In this document: positions 36,457 through 49,528 of the stretch, piece by piece
Position numbering within the stretch: the stretch's first letter is position 1
Layout of the letters: the number at the start of each line of letters is the position of its first letter
NCBI RefSeq assembly: GCF_002250655.1
Contig: NZ_NOZR01000002.1
Coordinates: forward strand, 124,001-188,000
Source: Mycolicibacterium sphagni
GTDB lineage: Bacteria > Actinomycetota > Actinomycetes > Mycobacteriales > Mycobacteriaceae
Length of the DNA: 64,000 bases
Direction of reading: 5' to 3'
The notes under the pieces: model-generated
The model's database searches: none
The model's input: the letters and a program-made list of their open reading frames with translations, nothing else
Told to the model about the DNA's origin: nothing
Position numbers and translations under genes: made by a program

Positions 36457-38022
36457 TTAGTTCTTGCCTGGGAACTTCAGCTTGGACAGATCGAAGTCGG
36501 CCAGTCCGGGCGGCAGCTCATTGAGGCCCTCGGGCATCCCGGACAGATCGGGGAACCCGCCCGGCATGCCGCCCGCGAGCAGCGGATTGCGCTTCGGCGG
36601 AGTCGGGCCCCGCCCGCTCTTCTTGCCCTTCTTGCTGTTCTTGGAATTCTTGGCGTTCTTCTTCGACGAGCGCCGCCCGAAGGGCATGCCCATCGCGCCG
36701 GCCATCTGCGACATCATCTTGCGCGCTTCGAAGAAGCGGTCGACGAGCTGGTTGACCTCTGACACCGTGACGCCGGAGCCGTTGGCGATACGCAACCGGC
36801 GCGAGGCGTTGATGATCTTCGGGTCGGCTCGCTCCTGCGGCGTCATGCCGCGGATGATCGCCTGCAGCCTGTCGAGCGACTTGTCGTCGACGGCGGCCAG
36901 CGCGTCCTTCATCTGACCCGCGCCGGGCAGCATGCCCAGGAGGTTGCCGATGGGGCCCATCTTGCGAATCGCCAGCATCTGCTCGAGGAAGTCCTCCAGC
37001 GTGAGCTCACCGGAGCCGATCTTGGCGGCGGCTTCTTCGGCCTTCTGCTGGTCGAAGACCTGCTCGGCTTGCTCGATGAGGCTGAGCACATCGCCCATGC
37101 CCAGGATGCGGCTGGCCATCCGGTCGGGGTGGAAGACGTCGAAGTCCTCGAGCTTCTCACCGGTCGACGCGAACAGGATCGGTACCCCGGTGACCTCGCG
37201 GACCGACAGCGCAGCACCGCCACGGGCGTCGCCGTCGAGCTTGGTCAGCACGACGCCGGTGAACCCGACGCCGGAGCCGAACGCTTCGGCGGTGGCCACC
37301 GCGTCCTGACCGATCATCGCGTCGAGGACGAAAAGGGTCTCGTCGGGGTGCACGGCGTCGCGGATGGCGGCGGCCTGCGCCATCAGCACGTCGTCGATGC
37401 CGAGGCGACCGGCGGTGTCGACGATGACGACGTCGAAGTGCTTGGTCTGGGCTTCGGCCAGACCGGCCGCCGCGACGGCGACGGGGTCGCCGGGGCCGGC
37501 ATCTGCGGCGTCAGCGGCGTCGGGCGCGGTGCCCGGGTGCGGGGCGAAGACGTTGACGCCGGCACGCTCACCGACGATCTTGAGCTGGTTGACCGCGCCG
37601 GGGCGCTGCAGATCGCAGGCCACCAGCAACGGGGTGTGGCCCTGGCCCTTGAGCCATTTGGCCAGCTTGCCTGCCAGCGTGGTCTTACCGGCGCCCTGCA
37701 GGCCGGCCAGCATGATCACGGTCGGCGGGTTCTTGGCGAACGCCAGCTGACGGGTCTCACCGCCGAGGATGCCGACGAGCTCCTCGTTGACGATCTTGAC
37801 GACTTGCTGGGCCGGGTTGAGCGCGCCGGAGACCTCGGCGCCGCGCGCCCGCTCCTTGATGCGGTTGACGAAGGTGCGCACGACCGGCAGCGAGACGTCG
37901 GCTTCCAGCAGCGCCAGCCGGATCTCACGGGTGGTGGCTTCGATGTCGGCGTCGGTGAGCCGACCCTTGCCACGCAGGCCAGCCAGCGCACCGGTCAACC
38001 GGTCGGACAGGGATTCAAACAC
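36457..38022 (-). CDS. ffh: Signal recognition particle protein Ffh
   Basis: 521 residues from a GTG at 38022. N domain (1-90), GTPase G domain with GLQGAGKTT, DTAGRLG and TKLDGDARGG, and a Met-rich M domain (about 320-450) that binds 4.5S RNA and signal peptides. The tail is Lys/Gly/Pro-rich. Works with FtsY, encoded 4.5 kb away in the same window. Matches Rv2916c. Confidence 0.97.
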   Translation of the reverse strand: MFESLSDRLTGALAGLRGKGRLTDADIEATTREIRLALLEADVSLPVVRTFVNRIKERARGAEVSGALNPAQQVVKIVNEELVGILGGETRQLAFAKNPPTVIMLAGLQGAGKTTLAGKLAKWLKGQGHTPLLVACDLQRPGAVNQLKIVGERAGVNVFAPHPGTAPDAADAADAGPGDPVAVAAAGLAEAQTKHFDVVIVDTAGRLGIDDVLMAQAAAIRDAVHPDETLFVLDAMIGQDAVATAEAFGSGVGFTGVVLTKLDGDARGGAALSVREVTGVPILFASTGEKLEDFDVFHPDRMASRILGMGDVLSLIEQAEQVFDQQKAEEAAAKIGSGELTLEDFLEQMLAIRKMGPIGNLLGMLPGAGQMKDALAAVDDKSLDRLQAIIRGMTPQERADPKIINASRRLRIANGSGVTVSEVNQLVDRFFEARKMMSQMAGAMGMPFGRRSSKKNAKNSKNSKKGKKSGRGPTPPKRNPLLAGGMPGGFPDLSGMPEGLNELPPGLADFDLSKLKFPGKN

Positions 38023-38076
38023 GACGCAAGCCTATCTGGCGCAGCGCCGACGTCGCCGACGCAGGCGGCGGCACGG

Positions 38077-40560
38077 CTAGCTGGCTTCCTCGACCGGCTT
38101 GGCCGGCGGCGGGGTGGGCAGCACCGCGTAGAGCTCGTCCTCGAGCTGCGTGCGCACCTCGTCGATGGATTCCACGTCCAGTACCGAGATACCGAAGGCG
38201 TCGACAACCGACGAGCCCAGCGTGGTGATCTTGGCCCAGGAGATGTCGGCGGCCGCACGTTCGAACACCCCGGTGAGCATCGCCAATAGCCCGGTGCGGT
38301 CGATGGTGCGGATCTCGACGATCAGCTGACCCGCTTGGCTGCCGTCATGCCACAAGATGCGCGGCGGGGCGGGCACTGCGTTGATCGGTACGGCGAGTTT
38401 GACCTCACCGACCCGGCCGGTGCCGGGCTGCGCGGCCTCCTGGTCGCGCTTCTCCAGCGCGGCAATGACGTCGAGCTCGCCGCCCAGGGCGAGGATGAAC
38501 TGCTGGCGCAGGAGCTCGGCGGCGGGTGGTGAACCGAAATGTGGTGACACCACGAAGGTGTTGATCGCCGCACCGCCGGTGCTGTTGACCGACGCCGAGT
38601 GCACCCGGAGCGAATTGAGCGCCAGCACGCCGGCCGCCTTGGACAGCAGGCCGCGCCGGTCGGGGGCGATCATCGCGACGTTGTAGGTGTGGGCGCTATC
38701 CCCCGGGGTCATCTCGACATGCACCCCGAGATCGGCGGCCAGCGAAAGATGGTGCGGATCAACCGGATCCGCCTGCGGCAGCGGCTCGCCGGCCATGACC
38801 AGCCGGCAGCGCCGCACCAGGTCGCCGATGAGCGACGCCTTCCAGTCGCCCCACACCCCCGGTCCGGTGGCCAATGAATCCGCCTCGGCCAGTGCATCCA
38901 GCAGTTCGAGCAGCACCGGGTCGCTGTTGAGAGCCTCGATGACACGGGCGATGGTCCGCGGGTCCTGCAGATCGCGGCGGGTCGCGGTGTCGGGCAGAAG
39001 CAGGTGGTAGCGCACCACGGCGGAGAGCAGGTCGATGTCCGACGGCCACAGTCCGAGTCGAGTCCCGACCTGGACGGCCAACTCGGCACCGATGACGCTG
39101 TGGTCGCCGCCGCGACCCTTCCCGATGTCGTGCAGCAGGGCGCCCAGCACCAGCAAATCGGGGCGCGATACCCGGGTAGTGAAAGCGCTTGCCCGCGAGA
39201 CGGTTTCGACGAGATGCCGGTCCACAGTCCAGATGTGGACGACGTCGCGGGGCGGAAGGTCGCGGACGGCGCCCCACTCCGGGAACAGCCGCCCCCACAA
39301 TCCGGTGCGGTCCAGCGCCTCGACGGTGGCCACCGTCGTGGGGCCTGCGGCCAGCAACACCAGCAGGTCGTTGAGCGCATCGCGCGGCCAGGGCGTGCGC
39401 AACTCGGGGGCCGAGGCCGCCAGCCTGCTCAACGTCGAACCCGACATCGGCAGTCCGGTGGTCGCCGACGCCGCAGCGACCCGCAGGATCAGGCCGGGAT
39501 CGCGCTCCGGCCGGGCGTCGCGGGCCAGGATCACCTCGCCGGCGAATTCGATGACCCCTTCGTCGAGCGGGCGACGCGCCGGCCGGCGCAGAGCCGAAAG
39601 TCCGCGCTTGGGAAGGGCATTGGCCGCTGTGCGCAGCCCAGCATCGACGTAGTAGCTGATGGTGCGCGCCGCGTCTGAGAGCACCCGGGCCAGATCGAAA
39701 CGGTCACCGATGCGCAGTGCCGCGCCGATTTCGTCGGCGAACTGCGCCAACAGCTGGTCGCGGCCGCGCTTGGAGGTCCGATGCAGTTCGGTGCGCACGT
39801 TCAGCAGCGCCAGATGCGCGCCACCCAGCGATCCGGTCGGCGAGGCCAGCGAGTGGCTCGGGTAGACGTCGGCCAGCTGGGCGATGGCCAGCGCGTTGAG
39901 CAGCTGGACGTCACGCAGTCCGCCGCGGCCGCATTTCAGGTCGGGCTCGGCGCGGTGCGCGATCTCGCCGCTGCGCTGCCAGCGCGCCTTGGTCTGGTCG
40001 ACGAGTTCGTCGAAGCGGCCGGCGATTCCGGTGCGCCACTGTCGCCGCGCCCCACCGATCAGCAGTTGGGACAGTTCGGAGTCACCGGCGATGTGCCGGG
40101 CCTCCAGCATCGCCAGCCCGGCCGAGATATCCTCGCTGGCCACTTTGAGTGCCTCGGGCACCGTTCGCACGCTGTGATCGAGGCGAATATTGGCGTCCCA
40201 CAGCGGGTACCACAGGAGCTCGGCGACCTGGGTGACGACGTCGGCAGGCATGTTGTCGTGCAACAGCATCAGGTCGAGATCGGAGTACGGCACGAACTCC
40301 CCGCGGCCCAGGCCGCCGGTGGCGACGATGGCGAATCCGCTGGTCGCCGTGATCCCGATCTCGGTGGCCTTGGTAGACAACCAGAATTCGTGCAGGTCCA
40401 AGAGTGCGTCGCGCAAGGCGACCGAATCCAACTGGCGCTGACCGCCTTCCAACAGCTGCTGGCAGGCCGCGGCCAGGTCTTTGGCGGGCTTAAACGAGCC
40501 CGCCGCCGGTGCTTCCCATCGGGAAGCGCCGGCGGCGGAATCTCTTGATTGCTTTGTCAT
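38077..40560 (-). CDS. glnD: [Protein-PII] uridylyl/adenylyltransferase
   Basis: 827 residues from the ATG at 40560 behind GGAGG. The nucleotidyltransferase domain has [19 protein letters not shown] with the catalytic acidic residues; the HD phosphohydrolase has [14 protein letters not shown]; two ACT domains at the C-terminus sense glutamine. It modifies and unmodifies GlnB at the T-loop Tyr; in actinobacteria the modification is usually adenylylation. The frame upstream of 40560 is not family-like. Third gene of amt-glnB-glnD; Rv2918c. Confidence 0.96.
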   Translation of the reverse strand: MTKQSRDSAAGASRWEAPAAGSFKPAKDLAAACQQLLEGGQRQLDSVALRDALLDLHEFWLSTKATEIGITATSGFAIVATGGLGRGEFVPYSDLDLMLLHDNMPADVVTQVAELLWYPLWDANIRLDHSVRTVPEALKVASEDISAGLAMLEARHIAGDSELSQLLIGGARRQWRTGIAGRFDELVDQTKARWQRSGEIAHRAEPDLKCGRGGLRDVQLLNALAIAQLADVYPSHSLASPTGSLGGAHLALLNVRTELHRTSKRGRDQLLAQFADEIGAALRIGDRFDLARVLSDAARTISYYVDAGLRTAANALPKRGLSALRRPARRPLDEGVIEFAGEVILARDARPERDPGLILRVAAASATTGLPMSGSTLSRLAASAPELRTPWPRDALNDLLVLLAAGPTTVATVEALDRTGLWGRLFPEWGAVRDLPPRDVVHIWTVDRHLVETVSRASAFTTRVSRPDLLVLGALLHDIGKGRGGDHSVIGAELAVQVGTRLGLWPSDIDLLSAVVRYHLLLPDTATRRDLQDPRTIARVIEALNSDPVLLELLDALAEADSLATGPGVWGDWKASLIGDLVRRCRLVMAGEPLPQADPVDPHHLSLAADLGVHVEMTPGDSAHTYNVAMIAPDRRGLLSKAAGVLALNSLRVHSASVNSTGGAAINTFVVSPHFGSPPAAELLRQQFILALGGELDVIAALEKRDQEAAQPGTGRVGEVKLAVPINAVPAPPRILWHDGSQAGQLIVEIRTIDRTGLLAMLTGVFERAAADISWAKITTLGSSVVDAFGISVLDVESIDEVRTQLEDELYAVLPTPPPAKPVEEAS

Positions 40561-40635
40561 CTCAGTCCTCCCACGGCCGACGCTCGAATTAACGCTGATT
40601 CGGTGTGGCCGCAAGAAGACGTCACATCGCATGCG

Positions 40636-42359
<1,724 letters not shown>

Positions 42360-42429
42360 TCGCAGTTTCTCCTTCACCCATGCCACGGTTAGGCACCGTT
42401 GACCTAGGCCAAGACAATGCGCAGTGGTT

Positions 42430-42467
42430 GTTTCAGCTAAGACGCCTAGGTGTTTCGCATATGTGAA
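42430..42467 (-). promoter_or_regulatory. GlnR operator upstream of amt
   Basis: Minus strand: TTCAC-N6-GAAAC-N6-GCGTC-N6-GAAAC, the four-box 38-bp layout of GlnR sites (consensus GTNAC-N6-GAAAC repeated). Both GAAAC boxes are perfect and 22 bp apart. It is 71 bp before the amt start. GlnR activates ammonium uptake under nitrogen limitation. Confidence 0.75.
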
Positions 42468-42483
42468 CGGATCAGCGTTAATC

Positions 42484-42499
42484 GTTTCGCCGGTGTTAC
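42484..42499 (-). promoter_or_regulatory. Extra GlnR half site upstream of amt
   Basis: Minus strand GTAAC-N6-GAAAC, a perfect half site, 16 bp upstream of the full operator at 42430-42467. Confidence 0.6.
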
Positions 42500-42535
42500 A
42501 TCCCGCAATTTGCCGCGCTCAGAACGGAATTACGA

Positions 42536-43909
42536 CTACCCGAGCAGCGCATCGACGAACGCGTCAGCCTCGAATGGCGCGAGATCGTCTGGACCCTCGC
42601 CCAAGCCGACGAGCTTGACGGGCACACCGAGTTCCTGCTGCACGCGGAAGACGATGCCGCCCTTGGCAGTGCCGTCGAGTTTGGTCAGCACCACCCCGGT
42701 GATGTCGACGACGTCAGCGAACACTCTGGCTTGAGCCAGACCGTTCTGGCCGATCGTCGCGTCGAGCACCAGCAACACCTCGTCGACGGCCGCACGTTTG
42801 CTGACCACTCGTTTGACCTTGCCGAGTTCGTCCATCAGACCGGTCTTGGTGTGCAGTCGCCCGGCGGTGTCGATCACGACGACGTCGGCTCCGGCCTCGA
42901 TGCCCTTGTCCACCGCGTCGAAGGCAACCGACGCGGGATCGGCGCCCTCAGCGCCGCGGATCACCTCGGCCCCGACCCGCGACCCCCAGCTCTGCAGTTG
43001 GTCGGCGGCCGCAGCACGGAAGGTGTCGGCCGCACCGAGTACGACCCGGCGCCCGTCGGCCACCAAGACCCGCGCCAGCTTGCCGACGGTGGTGGTCTTG
43101 CCGGTCCCGTTGACGCCGACAACCAGTAGCACCGACGGCTTGTTGGCGTGCGGCAGCGCCTTGATCGAGCGGTCCAGAGCGGGGTTGAGTTCGGTGATCA
43201 ATACGTCGCGCAGGACTGCGCGGGCGTCGGCCTCGGTGCGCACGGTGCTGCTCGCGAGCCGGCTGCGCAGCTGTTCCATCACCGATGCGGTGACCACCGG
43301 TCCGAGGTCGGCGATCAGCAGGGTGTCCTCGACCTCTTCCCAGGAGGCCTCGTCGAGGTCGCCGCCGCCGAGGAGGCCGAGCATGCTGCGCCCCAGCGCG
43401 TTCTGCGATTTGGCCAGCCGCCCACGCAGGCGCTCCAAGCGGCCTTCGGCAGGCGCGATGGCCTCGATGTCGGGAGCAGCAGGCGCGACGACCTCGACAT
43501 CTGGGGCTTCCGGGGCTGGGGCTTCCGGCGGAGTTATGGGCTCCTCAGCCGCGGGCTCCTCAGCCGCGGGCTCCTCGATGACTACCGGCGGCTCGGGCAG
43601 TCGTACGTCGGCGATCGGCCGCTTGACCGAGTCGCGCGGCACGGCCGCATCGTCGCCGACCCCGGGGAGCCCCGTGCCAATCCCCGAGTCGCCACGCTCC
43701 CGCCCGCCGGAAGCGTCGACCGTGGGCGATTGTGTGAAAGTTATGCCCGACGAGGCGCTGTATCCGCCGGATCGGTCGATCGGTGTGGGACTCTCTGAGC
43801 CGGGGCGCAGACTGATCTGACGCCGCCGGAACCGCACCAGCCCGACGACGAGTGCAGCGATAACCAGGACAGCGATGACCGCGATAGCGATCCAGAGACC
43901 CTCTGACAC
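42536..43909 (-). CDS. ftsY: SRP receptor FtsY
   Basis: 457 residues from a GTG at 43909. N-terminal membrane anchor (about 4-27), an acidic A domain with repeated AAEEP, then the NG GTPase domain with GVNGTGKTTTVGKLA, DTAGRLHTKTGLMDEL and TKLDGTAKGG. Receptor for the Ffh-ribosome complex at the membrane. Matches Rv2921c. The 176-bp gap 42360-42535 before it holds the GlnR sites of amt. Confidence 0.96.
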   Translation of the reverse strand: MSEGLWIAIAVIAVLVIAALVVGLVRFRRRQISLRPGSESPTPIDRSGGYSASSGITFTQSPTVDASGGRERGDSGIGTGLPGVGDDAAVPRDSVKRPIADVRLPEPPVVIEEPAAEEPAAEEPITPPEAPAPEAPDVEVVAPAAPDIEAIAPAEGRLERLRGRLAKSQNALGRSMLGLLGGGDLDEASWEEVEDTLLIADLGPVVTASVMEQLRSRLASSTVRTEADARAVLRDVLITELNPALDRSIKALPHANKPSVLLVVGVNGTGKTTTVGKLARVLVADGRRVVLGAADTFRAAAADQLQSWGSRVGAEVIRGAEGADPASVAFDAVDKGIEAGADVVVIDTAGRLHTKTGLMDELGKVKRVVSKRAAVDEVLLVLDATIGQNGLAQARVFADVVDITGVVLTKLDGTAKGGIVFRVQQELGVPVKLVGLGEGPDDLAPFEADAFVDALLG

Positions 43910-43970
43910 CGTGCCATTGTTTCAGGGCGCGGAGATGAGCCGTGCCACGCCTTCACAACGGGGTACCTGA

Positions 43971-45023
43971 GTGGGCATGGATTCCACCGAACCCAGCGGG
44001 CCGGGGGTGTCTGCGCCGATGGCAAACCGGAAGCTGCGCCACATCGACGCCTGCCTGCACGGGCCTGTTTCCTACCAGACAGTGACGACCGGCTTCGAGC
44101 GCTACCGGCTGCCCTACAACGCGCTGACTCAGACCAGCCTGGGCGCCGTCGACCTGAGAACCACCTTCCTGGGCGCCCCGCTTCGAGCGCCTGTTCTGAT
44201 CGGCGCCATGACCGGCGGGGCCGAACTGTCGGGCACGATCAACCGCAACCTGGCCGAGGCGGCCCAGAAACTGGGCATCGGCATGATGCTCGGTTCGCAG
44301 CGCATCATGCTCGATAATGACTCTGCCGCAACCATTTTCGAGGTGCGCGAGTTGGCACCCGACGTCTTACTGATCGGCAATATCGGCCTGGCCCAGCTCT
44401 CCGACGCCCTGACTCCCACACTGACTGCGGCGCTGAACCGCATCGGCGCCGACGCGCTGGCGGTGCACACCAATCCCCTGCAGGAGGCGATGCAGGACAA
44501 CGGCGATACCGACTTCACCGGCTCGCTGGAGCGGTTAGGCCGCCTCGCTGAGGAGCTGCCGTTCCCGGTGTTGCTGAAAGAGGTCGGCCATGGGATCGGT
44601 GCGGCGGCCGCTGAGCGGCTGCGTGGCCTGCCGATCGCCGCGGTGGATGTCGCCGGTGCGGGCGGGACGTCGTGGGCGCGGGTCGAGCAGCTGGTGCGCT
44701 ATGGCGAGGTCCGCCACCCGGCGATCGCCGAGTGGGGCGTACCGACCGCACAGGCGCTCACCGAGGTGCGGGCGACGCTGCCGGGCGTGCCGCTGGTGGC
44801 CTCCGGTGGTATCCGCACCGGCGTGGACGCCGCCAAGGCCTTGATGATGGGCGCCGACATGGTCGCGCTGGCCCGCCCGCTACTGGCCCCCGCCATCGAG
44901 TCGCCCGCCGCGGCGATCGACGCGCTGCACGGGTTCATCGAGGAGCTGCGGGTCTGCCTGCACGGCTGCGGAGCGCCCGACCTGCCCACACTGCGGGGTT
45001 TGAGCCTCACGCCTCTCGGCTGA
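43971..45023 (+). CDS. fni: Type 2 isopentenyl-diphosphate delta-isomerase
   Basis: 350 residues from a GTG at 43971 (GGGG 7 nt upstream; ATG at 43977 possible). FMN-dependent enzyme that converts IPP to DMAPP for isoprenoid synthesis. Family signs: [33 protein letters not shown] (substrate), [19 protein letters not shown] and ASGGIRTG (FMN phosphate). It lies between ftsY and smc, which are neighbours in M. tuberculosis; that species carries a type 1 isomerase elsewhere (Rv1745c). Its end overlaps the convergent STAS gene by 17 bp. Confidence 0.92.
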   Translation: MGMDSTEPSGPGVSAPMANRKLRHIDACLHGPVSYQTVTTGFERYRLPYNALTQTSLGAVDLRTTFLGAPLRAPVLIGAMTGGAELSGTINRNLAEAAQKLGIGMMLGSQRIMLDNDSAATIFEVRELAPDVLLIGNIGLAQLSDALTPTLTAALNRIGADALAVHTNPLQEAMQDNGDTDFTGSLERLGRLAEELPFPVLLKEVGHGIGAAAAERLRGLPIAAVDVAGAGGTSWARVEQLVRYGEVRHPAIAEWGVPTAQALTEVRATLPGVPLVASGGIRTGVDAAKALMMGADMVALARPLLAPAIESPAAAIDALHGFIEELRVCLHGCGAPDLPTLRGLSLTPLG

Positions 45024-45357
45024 GCCCGTCGACGGCGAGCTGCAGTGTCGAGACCACGTCGAACACCTCGGTCAGGCCGATGAGCGTCAACGGCCGGCTG
45101 GTGCCCGGACCGTCGGCGACCACGGCAAACCCGATATCGGGTGTGGTGGCGCCGTGAACGTCGACGAGTACCTGCATGCCCGCCGAGCCGAGGAAATCCA
45201 CGTCGGTCAGATCGATGATCAGGCTGGCGGGTCCCTGCTGCAGTGTGCTGGCGAGAAACTGGTCCAGACCGGGCGCGGTCAGTAGATCCAAGGCTCCTGA
45301 CACGCTGACGACGGCAGTTCTGCCCACCCAGTGCAGGCGGGGATCGTAAACGTGCAC
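45007..45357 (-). CDS. STAS-domain anti-sigma factor antagonist
   Basis: 116 residues from a GTG at 45357 preceded by GAAGGG; upstream frame to 45468 lacks STAS similarity. The phosphorylatable Ser is in [13 protein letters not shown], as in SpoIIAA/RsbV proteins. Such proteins free sigma factors by binding their kinase-like anti-sigma. No partner kinase is next to it. Convergent and overlapping with fni by 17 bp. Confidence 0.8.
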   Translation of the reverse strand: MHVYDPRLHWVGRTAVVSVSGALDLLTAPGLDQFLASTLQQGPASLIIDLTDVDFLGSAGMQVLVDVHGATTPDIGFAVVADGPGTSRPLTLIGLTEVFDVVSTLQLAVDGLSREA

Positions 45358-45495
45358 AGCTACCCTTCGACGATTAATGCCCGGATGCCGGGCGATAACG
45401 TATTCCGAAAGGCTGCTGCTTGAACCCGACGAACACAGTAGAGCCAGAGCAGAAGCGATAGCAAACACGTCGGGAACCGGTGTCCCGCACCGCCG

Positions 45496-48400
45496 CTAGG
45501 TGGCGGCCGACACCAGTTCTTCGCCGCGCATGCGCTGCGAGATGACGGTGGTGATGCCGTCGCCCTGCATCGTGACGCCGTAGAGCGCGTCGGCGATTTC
45601 CATCGTCGGCTTCTGGTGGGTGATGACGATCAGCTGGGACTGCGACCGCAGCTGCTCGAACAGCCCGATCAGCCTGCGCAGGTTCACGTCGTCGAGCGCG
45701 GCCTCGACCTCGTCCATGACATAGAACGGGGACGGGCGGGCGCGGAAGATGGCCACGAGCATCGCCACCGCGGTCAGCGACTTCTCCCCACCGGACAGCA
45801 GCGAGAGCCGCTTGACCTTCTTGCCTGGCGGGCGGGCCTCCACTTCCACGCCGGTGGTCAGCAGGTCGTTGGGGTCGGTCAGCAGCAGCCGGCCTTCCCC
45901 GCCGGGGAACAACGCCGAGAAGACCTGCTCGAACTCGCGCTCGACGTCGGCGTAGGCCTCGGCGAACACCTGCAGGATCCGGTTGTCGACGTCGGCGATC
46001 ACGTCGAGCAAGTCCTTGCGGGCGGCTTTGACGTCCTCCAGCTGCGTGGCCAGGAAGTTGTAGCGCTCCTCCAGCGCCGCGAACTCCTCCAGCGCAAGAG
46101 GATTCACCCGGCCCAGCTCGGCCAGCTCGCGTTCGGCCCGCTTGGCGCGACGCTCCTGGGTCGGTCGGTCGAACACCATGGGCGCGGGCGCGGTCACCTG
46201 TTCGCCGCGCTCCTTGGCCTGCTCGTATTCGGCCATCTCCAGCTCGGAGGGCGGCAACGTCACCTCGGGGCCGTACTCGGCGATCAGATCGTCGGGGGCC
46301 ATGCCGAACTGCTCGAGTACCGTCTGCTCGAGCTGTTCGATACGCATGGCCGCCTGCGCCTTGGCCACCTCGTCGCGGTGCAGCGAATCAGTCAGCGCGG
46401 TGATGCGACTGTTCAGCGCGGTCACCTCTTCGCGGGCTGCCGCCATCGCGGCGGCCTGCTGCTGACGCTCGGCGGCCAGACCGTCGCGGCGGCGGGACGC
46501 CGCCGCGACCACTCCGGACAGGTGCTCGGCGACGCGGCGGCCGGACTCAGCCACCGCGGCGGCGACCGCGGCGGCGTGTTCGCGGGCGGCGCGGGCGCGC
46601 TGCGCGCGGATCCGCGCCTCCCGCTCGGCCGCCGCGGCGCGGCGCAGCGAATCTGCGCGCCCGCGAACAGCATTCGCGCGTTCCTCGGCGGTGCGCACCG
46701 CTAGCCGGACTTCCACTTCGACGGCGCGCGCTTCTTCGGCGGCGGCCTGCATGTACTGGCGGTCCACCGGCTCGTCGTCGACGGAGGTCTGGGTGTCCTG
46801 TGCAGCGGCCAGCCGGTTCTCCAGATCGGTGAGCTCTTCGACCGTCTGCAGCCGGCCTGCCTCGAGCTCGCCGCGCTGGGCCAGCTGCCTGCGCCAGTCC
46901 TCCTCGGCGACACGGGCTTCCTGCCCGAGTCGGCCGAGCTGTTCGTAGATCGCCGAGATCGCGGCATCGGATTCGTTGAGCGCGGCCAGCGCTTGCTCGG
47001 CGGCGTCCTGACGGTTGCCCTGCTCGCTGAGCGCACCGGCCAGCGCGGCCGACAGCTCGGCGACTTGTGTCTCAGCCGCGGCGAGATCGGCTCTGGCCTT
47101 GTCGATTTCGCTGGCGATCTCCAGCGTGCTCGGCTTGCGGTCGGAGCCGCCGTTGACCCAGCCTGCACCGACCAGGTCGCCCTCGCGAGTGACGGCACGC
47201 AGCGTGGGGCGCGCCGCGACCAGATCCAGAGCCGCACCCAGATCCTGGACGACGGCGACGTCGGACAGCATTGCGTTCATCGCGCCTTGCAGCCGGGACG
47301 GCGTCTCGATCAAGTCCAGGGCCCACGCCGCCCCGTCCGGCAGCGAGCCGAACTGGCGCGGCGCAATCGGCCAGTCCCCCAACACGATTGCGGCACGTCC
47401 ACCGTCGGCTTCCTTCAGCGCGCGCACTGCCGAACTGGCGGCGGCGAAGTCATCAGCGGCCACCGCGTCGGCAGCGGCGCCCAGCACCGCGGCGACGGCC
47501 ACCTCGTAGCCGGAGCGCACCCGGACCAGCTTGGCGATGGTGCCGAAAAGTCCTGCGCCGCTGCGGTTCTGGGTCAACCACGCCGAGCCGTCTTTGCGTT
47601 CCAGCCCGACCGCGAGTGCGTCGATGCGGGCCAGCAGCGATGCCACCTGGCGTTCGGCGGCACGCTCGGCGGATTGCAGTTCGGCCACCCGCTCATCGGC
47701 CAACCGCAACGCGGTGATCGTACGGTCGTGATGCTCGTCGAGCCCCACCTCGCCCTGGTCCAGCTCGCCGACCCGGCTCTGCACGGTCTCGAACTCGGCC
47801 CTGGCGTGCTGGGTGCGAGCGGCGGCCTCCTCGATCGCGTTGGTCAGCCGAGCCACCCCATCGTCAATGGACTCGACCCGGGCTCGCAGGGTGTCCACCT
47901 GACCGGACAGCCGGGCCAGGCCCTCTCGGCGGTCGGCTTCGGCGCGTACGGCGGCCATGTGGGCCCGTTCGGCCTCGGCGGCAGCGCGTTCGCGTTCACC
48001 CAGCTCCGCGCGGGCGATCTCCAGCCGGGTCTGGGCTTCGGACAGTTCGGCGAGCAGCTCCTGCTCGCGCGCGGCGACCTCGTCGGCTTCGGCGTCCAGG
48101 GCATCAGGGTCGGGGCCGGTGCTGGCGGTGGGTTCGGCGTCCAGGTACTGGGTGCGCTCGTTGGCGATGCGGACGGTGGCGCTGACCCGCTCGGCGAGGG
48201 CGGAGAACCGGAACCAGGCCTGCTGGGCAGCATCGGTGCGTTCCGACAGTGTGGCCACGGCGGCCTCGTGCGCAGTAAGCGCCTCGGTGGCCACTTCGAG
48301 GCGGGTGGTCGCCTCGTCGTGCGCGCGGCGCAGCGTGGTCTCGGTGTCGTCGGCACCGGCGAACTCGGCGCGCCGGCTCACCAGATCGTCGGCGGCCAGC

Positions 48401-49083
48401 CGCAGCCGCGCGTCGCGCAGATCGGCCTGAATGGTCTGGGCGCGGCGCGCCATCTCGGCCTGGCGACCCAGCGGCTTGAGCTGGCGGCGCAGTTCGGTGG
48501 TCAGATCGGTGAGCCGTGCCAGATTCGCGCCCATCGAATCGAGCTTGCGGACCGCCTTTTCTTTGCGTTTACGGTGTTTGAGCACACCGGCGGCCTCTTC
48601 GATGAAGGCCCGGCGATCTTCGGGCCGGGACTCGAGGATCTGGGAGAGCCGGCCCTGGCCGACGATGACGTGCATCTCGCGGCCGATACCGGAATCGCTC
48701 AGCAGCTCCTGGACGTCCATCAGTCGGCAGCTGCTGCCGTTGATCTCGTACTCGCCGGCGCCGTCGCGGAACATCCGGCGGGTGATCGACACCTCGGAGT
48801 ACTCGATGGGCAGCGCATGATCGGAGTTGTCGATGGTCAGCGTCACCTCCGCGCGCCCGAGCGGCGCCCGCGAGGAGGTGCCGGCGAAGATGACGTCCTC
48901 CATCTTGCCGCCACGCAGCGTCTTGGCACCCTGCTCGCCCATCACCCAGGCCAGCGCGTCGACGACGTTGGACTTGCCGGACCCGTTGGGGCCGACCACG
49001 CAGGTGATGCCCGGCTCGAAACGCAGAGTCGTCGGCGACGCGAAGGATTTGAATCCCTTCAGCGTCAGACTCTTGAGGTACAC
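45496..49083 (-). CDS. smc: Chromosome segregation protein SMC
   Basis: 1195 residues from a GTG at 49083 ([16 protein letters not shown]). Walker [10 protein letters not shown], a long coiled coil, a hinge near 500-650 and a second coiled coil, then the signature [12 protein letters not shown] and Walker B with DEVEAALDD. With ScpA/ScpB it loops and organises DNA. Matches Rv2922c. The 163-bp gap after its start (49084-49246) has no gene. Confidence 0.97.
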   Translation of the reverse strand: MYLKSLTLKGFKSFASPTTLRFEPGITCVVGPNGSGKSNVVDALAWVMGEQGAKTLRGGKMEDVIFAGTSSRAPLGRAEVTLTIDNSDHALPIEYSEVSITRRMFRDGAGEYEINGSSCRLMDVQELLSDSGIGREMHVIVGQGRLSQILESRPEDRRAFIEEAAGVLKHRKRKEKAVRKLDSMGANLARLTDLTTELRRQLKPLGRQAEMARRAQTIQADLRDARLRLAADDLVSRRAEFAGADDTETTLRRAHDEATTRLEVATEALTAHEAAVATLSERTDAAQQAWFRFSALAERVSATVRIANERTQYLDAEPTASTGPDPDALDAEADEVAAREQELLAELSEAQTRLEIARAELGERERAAAEAERAHMAAVRAEADRREGLARLSGQVDTLRARVESIDDGVARLTNAIEEAAARTQHARAEFETVQSRVGELDQGEVGLDEHHDRTITALRLADERVAELQSAERAAERQVASLLARIDALAVGLERKDGSAWLTQNRSGAGLFGTIAKLVRVRSGYEVAVAAVLGAAADAVAADDFAAASSAVRALKEADGGRAAIVLGDWPIAPRQFGSLPDGAAWALDLIETPSRLQGAMNAMLSDVAVVQDLGAALDLVAARPTLRAVTREGDLVGAGWVNGGSDRKPSTLEIASEIDKARADLAAAETQVAELSAALAGALSEQGNRQDAAEQALAALNESDAAISAIYEQLGRLGQEARVAEEDWRRQLAQRGELEAGRLQTVEELTDLENRLAAAQDTQTSVDDEPVDRQYMQAAAEEARAVEVEVRLAVRTAEERANAVRGRADSLRRAAAAEREARIRAQRARAAREHAAAVAAAVAESGRRVAEHLSGVVAAASRRRDGLAAERQQQAAAMAAAREEVTALNSRITALTDSLHRDEVAKAQAAMRIEQLEQTVLEQFGMAPDDLIAEYGPEVTLPPSELEMAEYEQAKERGEQVTAPAPMVFDRPTQERRAKRAERELAELGRVNPLALEEFAALEERYNFLATQLEDVKAARKDLLDVIADVDNRILQVFAEAYADVEREFEQVFSALFPGGEGRLLLTDPNDLLTTGVEVEARPPGKKVKRLSLLSGGEKSLTAVAMLVAIFRARPSPFYVMDEVEAALDDVNLRRLIGLFEQLRSQSQLIVITHQKPTMEIADALYGVTMQGDGITTVISQRMRGEELVSAAT

Positions 49084-49246
49084 GGGGTGCCACCTTACCG
49101 GCGGATGAGGGGCTGGTAGCGCAACCGTGCTGCGGGGATGACGGGTGTCTGGCCGGACGTTCGTCACCGTGGCAGTTGCGCTGGTCATCCGGCGCGTCGC
49201 ACCGCCGAACGGGCGGGGCTGAAGTGACGAATGTTACTTGTGTGGC

Positions 49247-49528
49247 TTACTTTTCGACGAAGCCGCGCAATGGCTCACCGGCAGCCGACCAGTCGGCGAC
49301 CACCGTCACGACGTGTCCCGGTGCCGCCCCGCCCTCCAACAGCGCCAACAGCCGCTCGCAGTCCGGGCGCGATCCCTGCGCGACGACGAGCACCCGGCCG
49401 TCAGCCTGGTTACTGGCGTAGCCGGTCAAACCCAGCTCCAGTGCCCGCGACCGCATCCACCAGCGGAAGCCCACCCCCTGGACGTGGCCGTGCACCCACG
49501 CGGTAAGCCGAACGTCAGGCCCGGCCAA
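49247..49528 (-). CDS. acyP: Acylphosphatase
   Basis: 93 residues from a TTG at 49528 after GAGGTG. Catalytic Arg in GHVQGVGFRWW and Asn in YASNQADGRV are both present. Hydrolyses carboxyl-phosphate bonds. Overlaps the OsmC gene by 14 bp. Matches Rv2922A. Confidence 0.92.
   Translation of the reverse strand: MAGPDVRLTAWVHGHVQGVGFRWWMRSRALELGLTGYASNQADGRVLVVAQGSRPDCERLLALLEGGAAPGHVVTVVADWSAAGEPLRGFVEK

Noticed and set aside
46993..49119. 708-aa plus-strand frame opposite smc
   Set aside because: It mirrors the smc codon pattern, has no recognisable domain, and smc matches its family along the full length.
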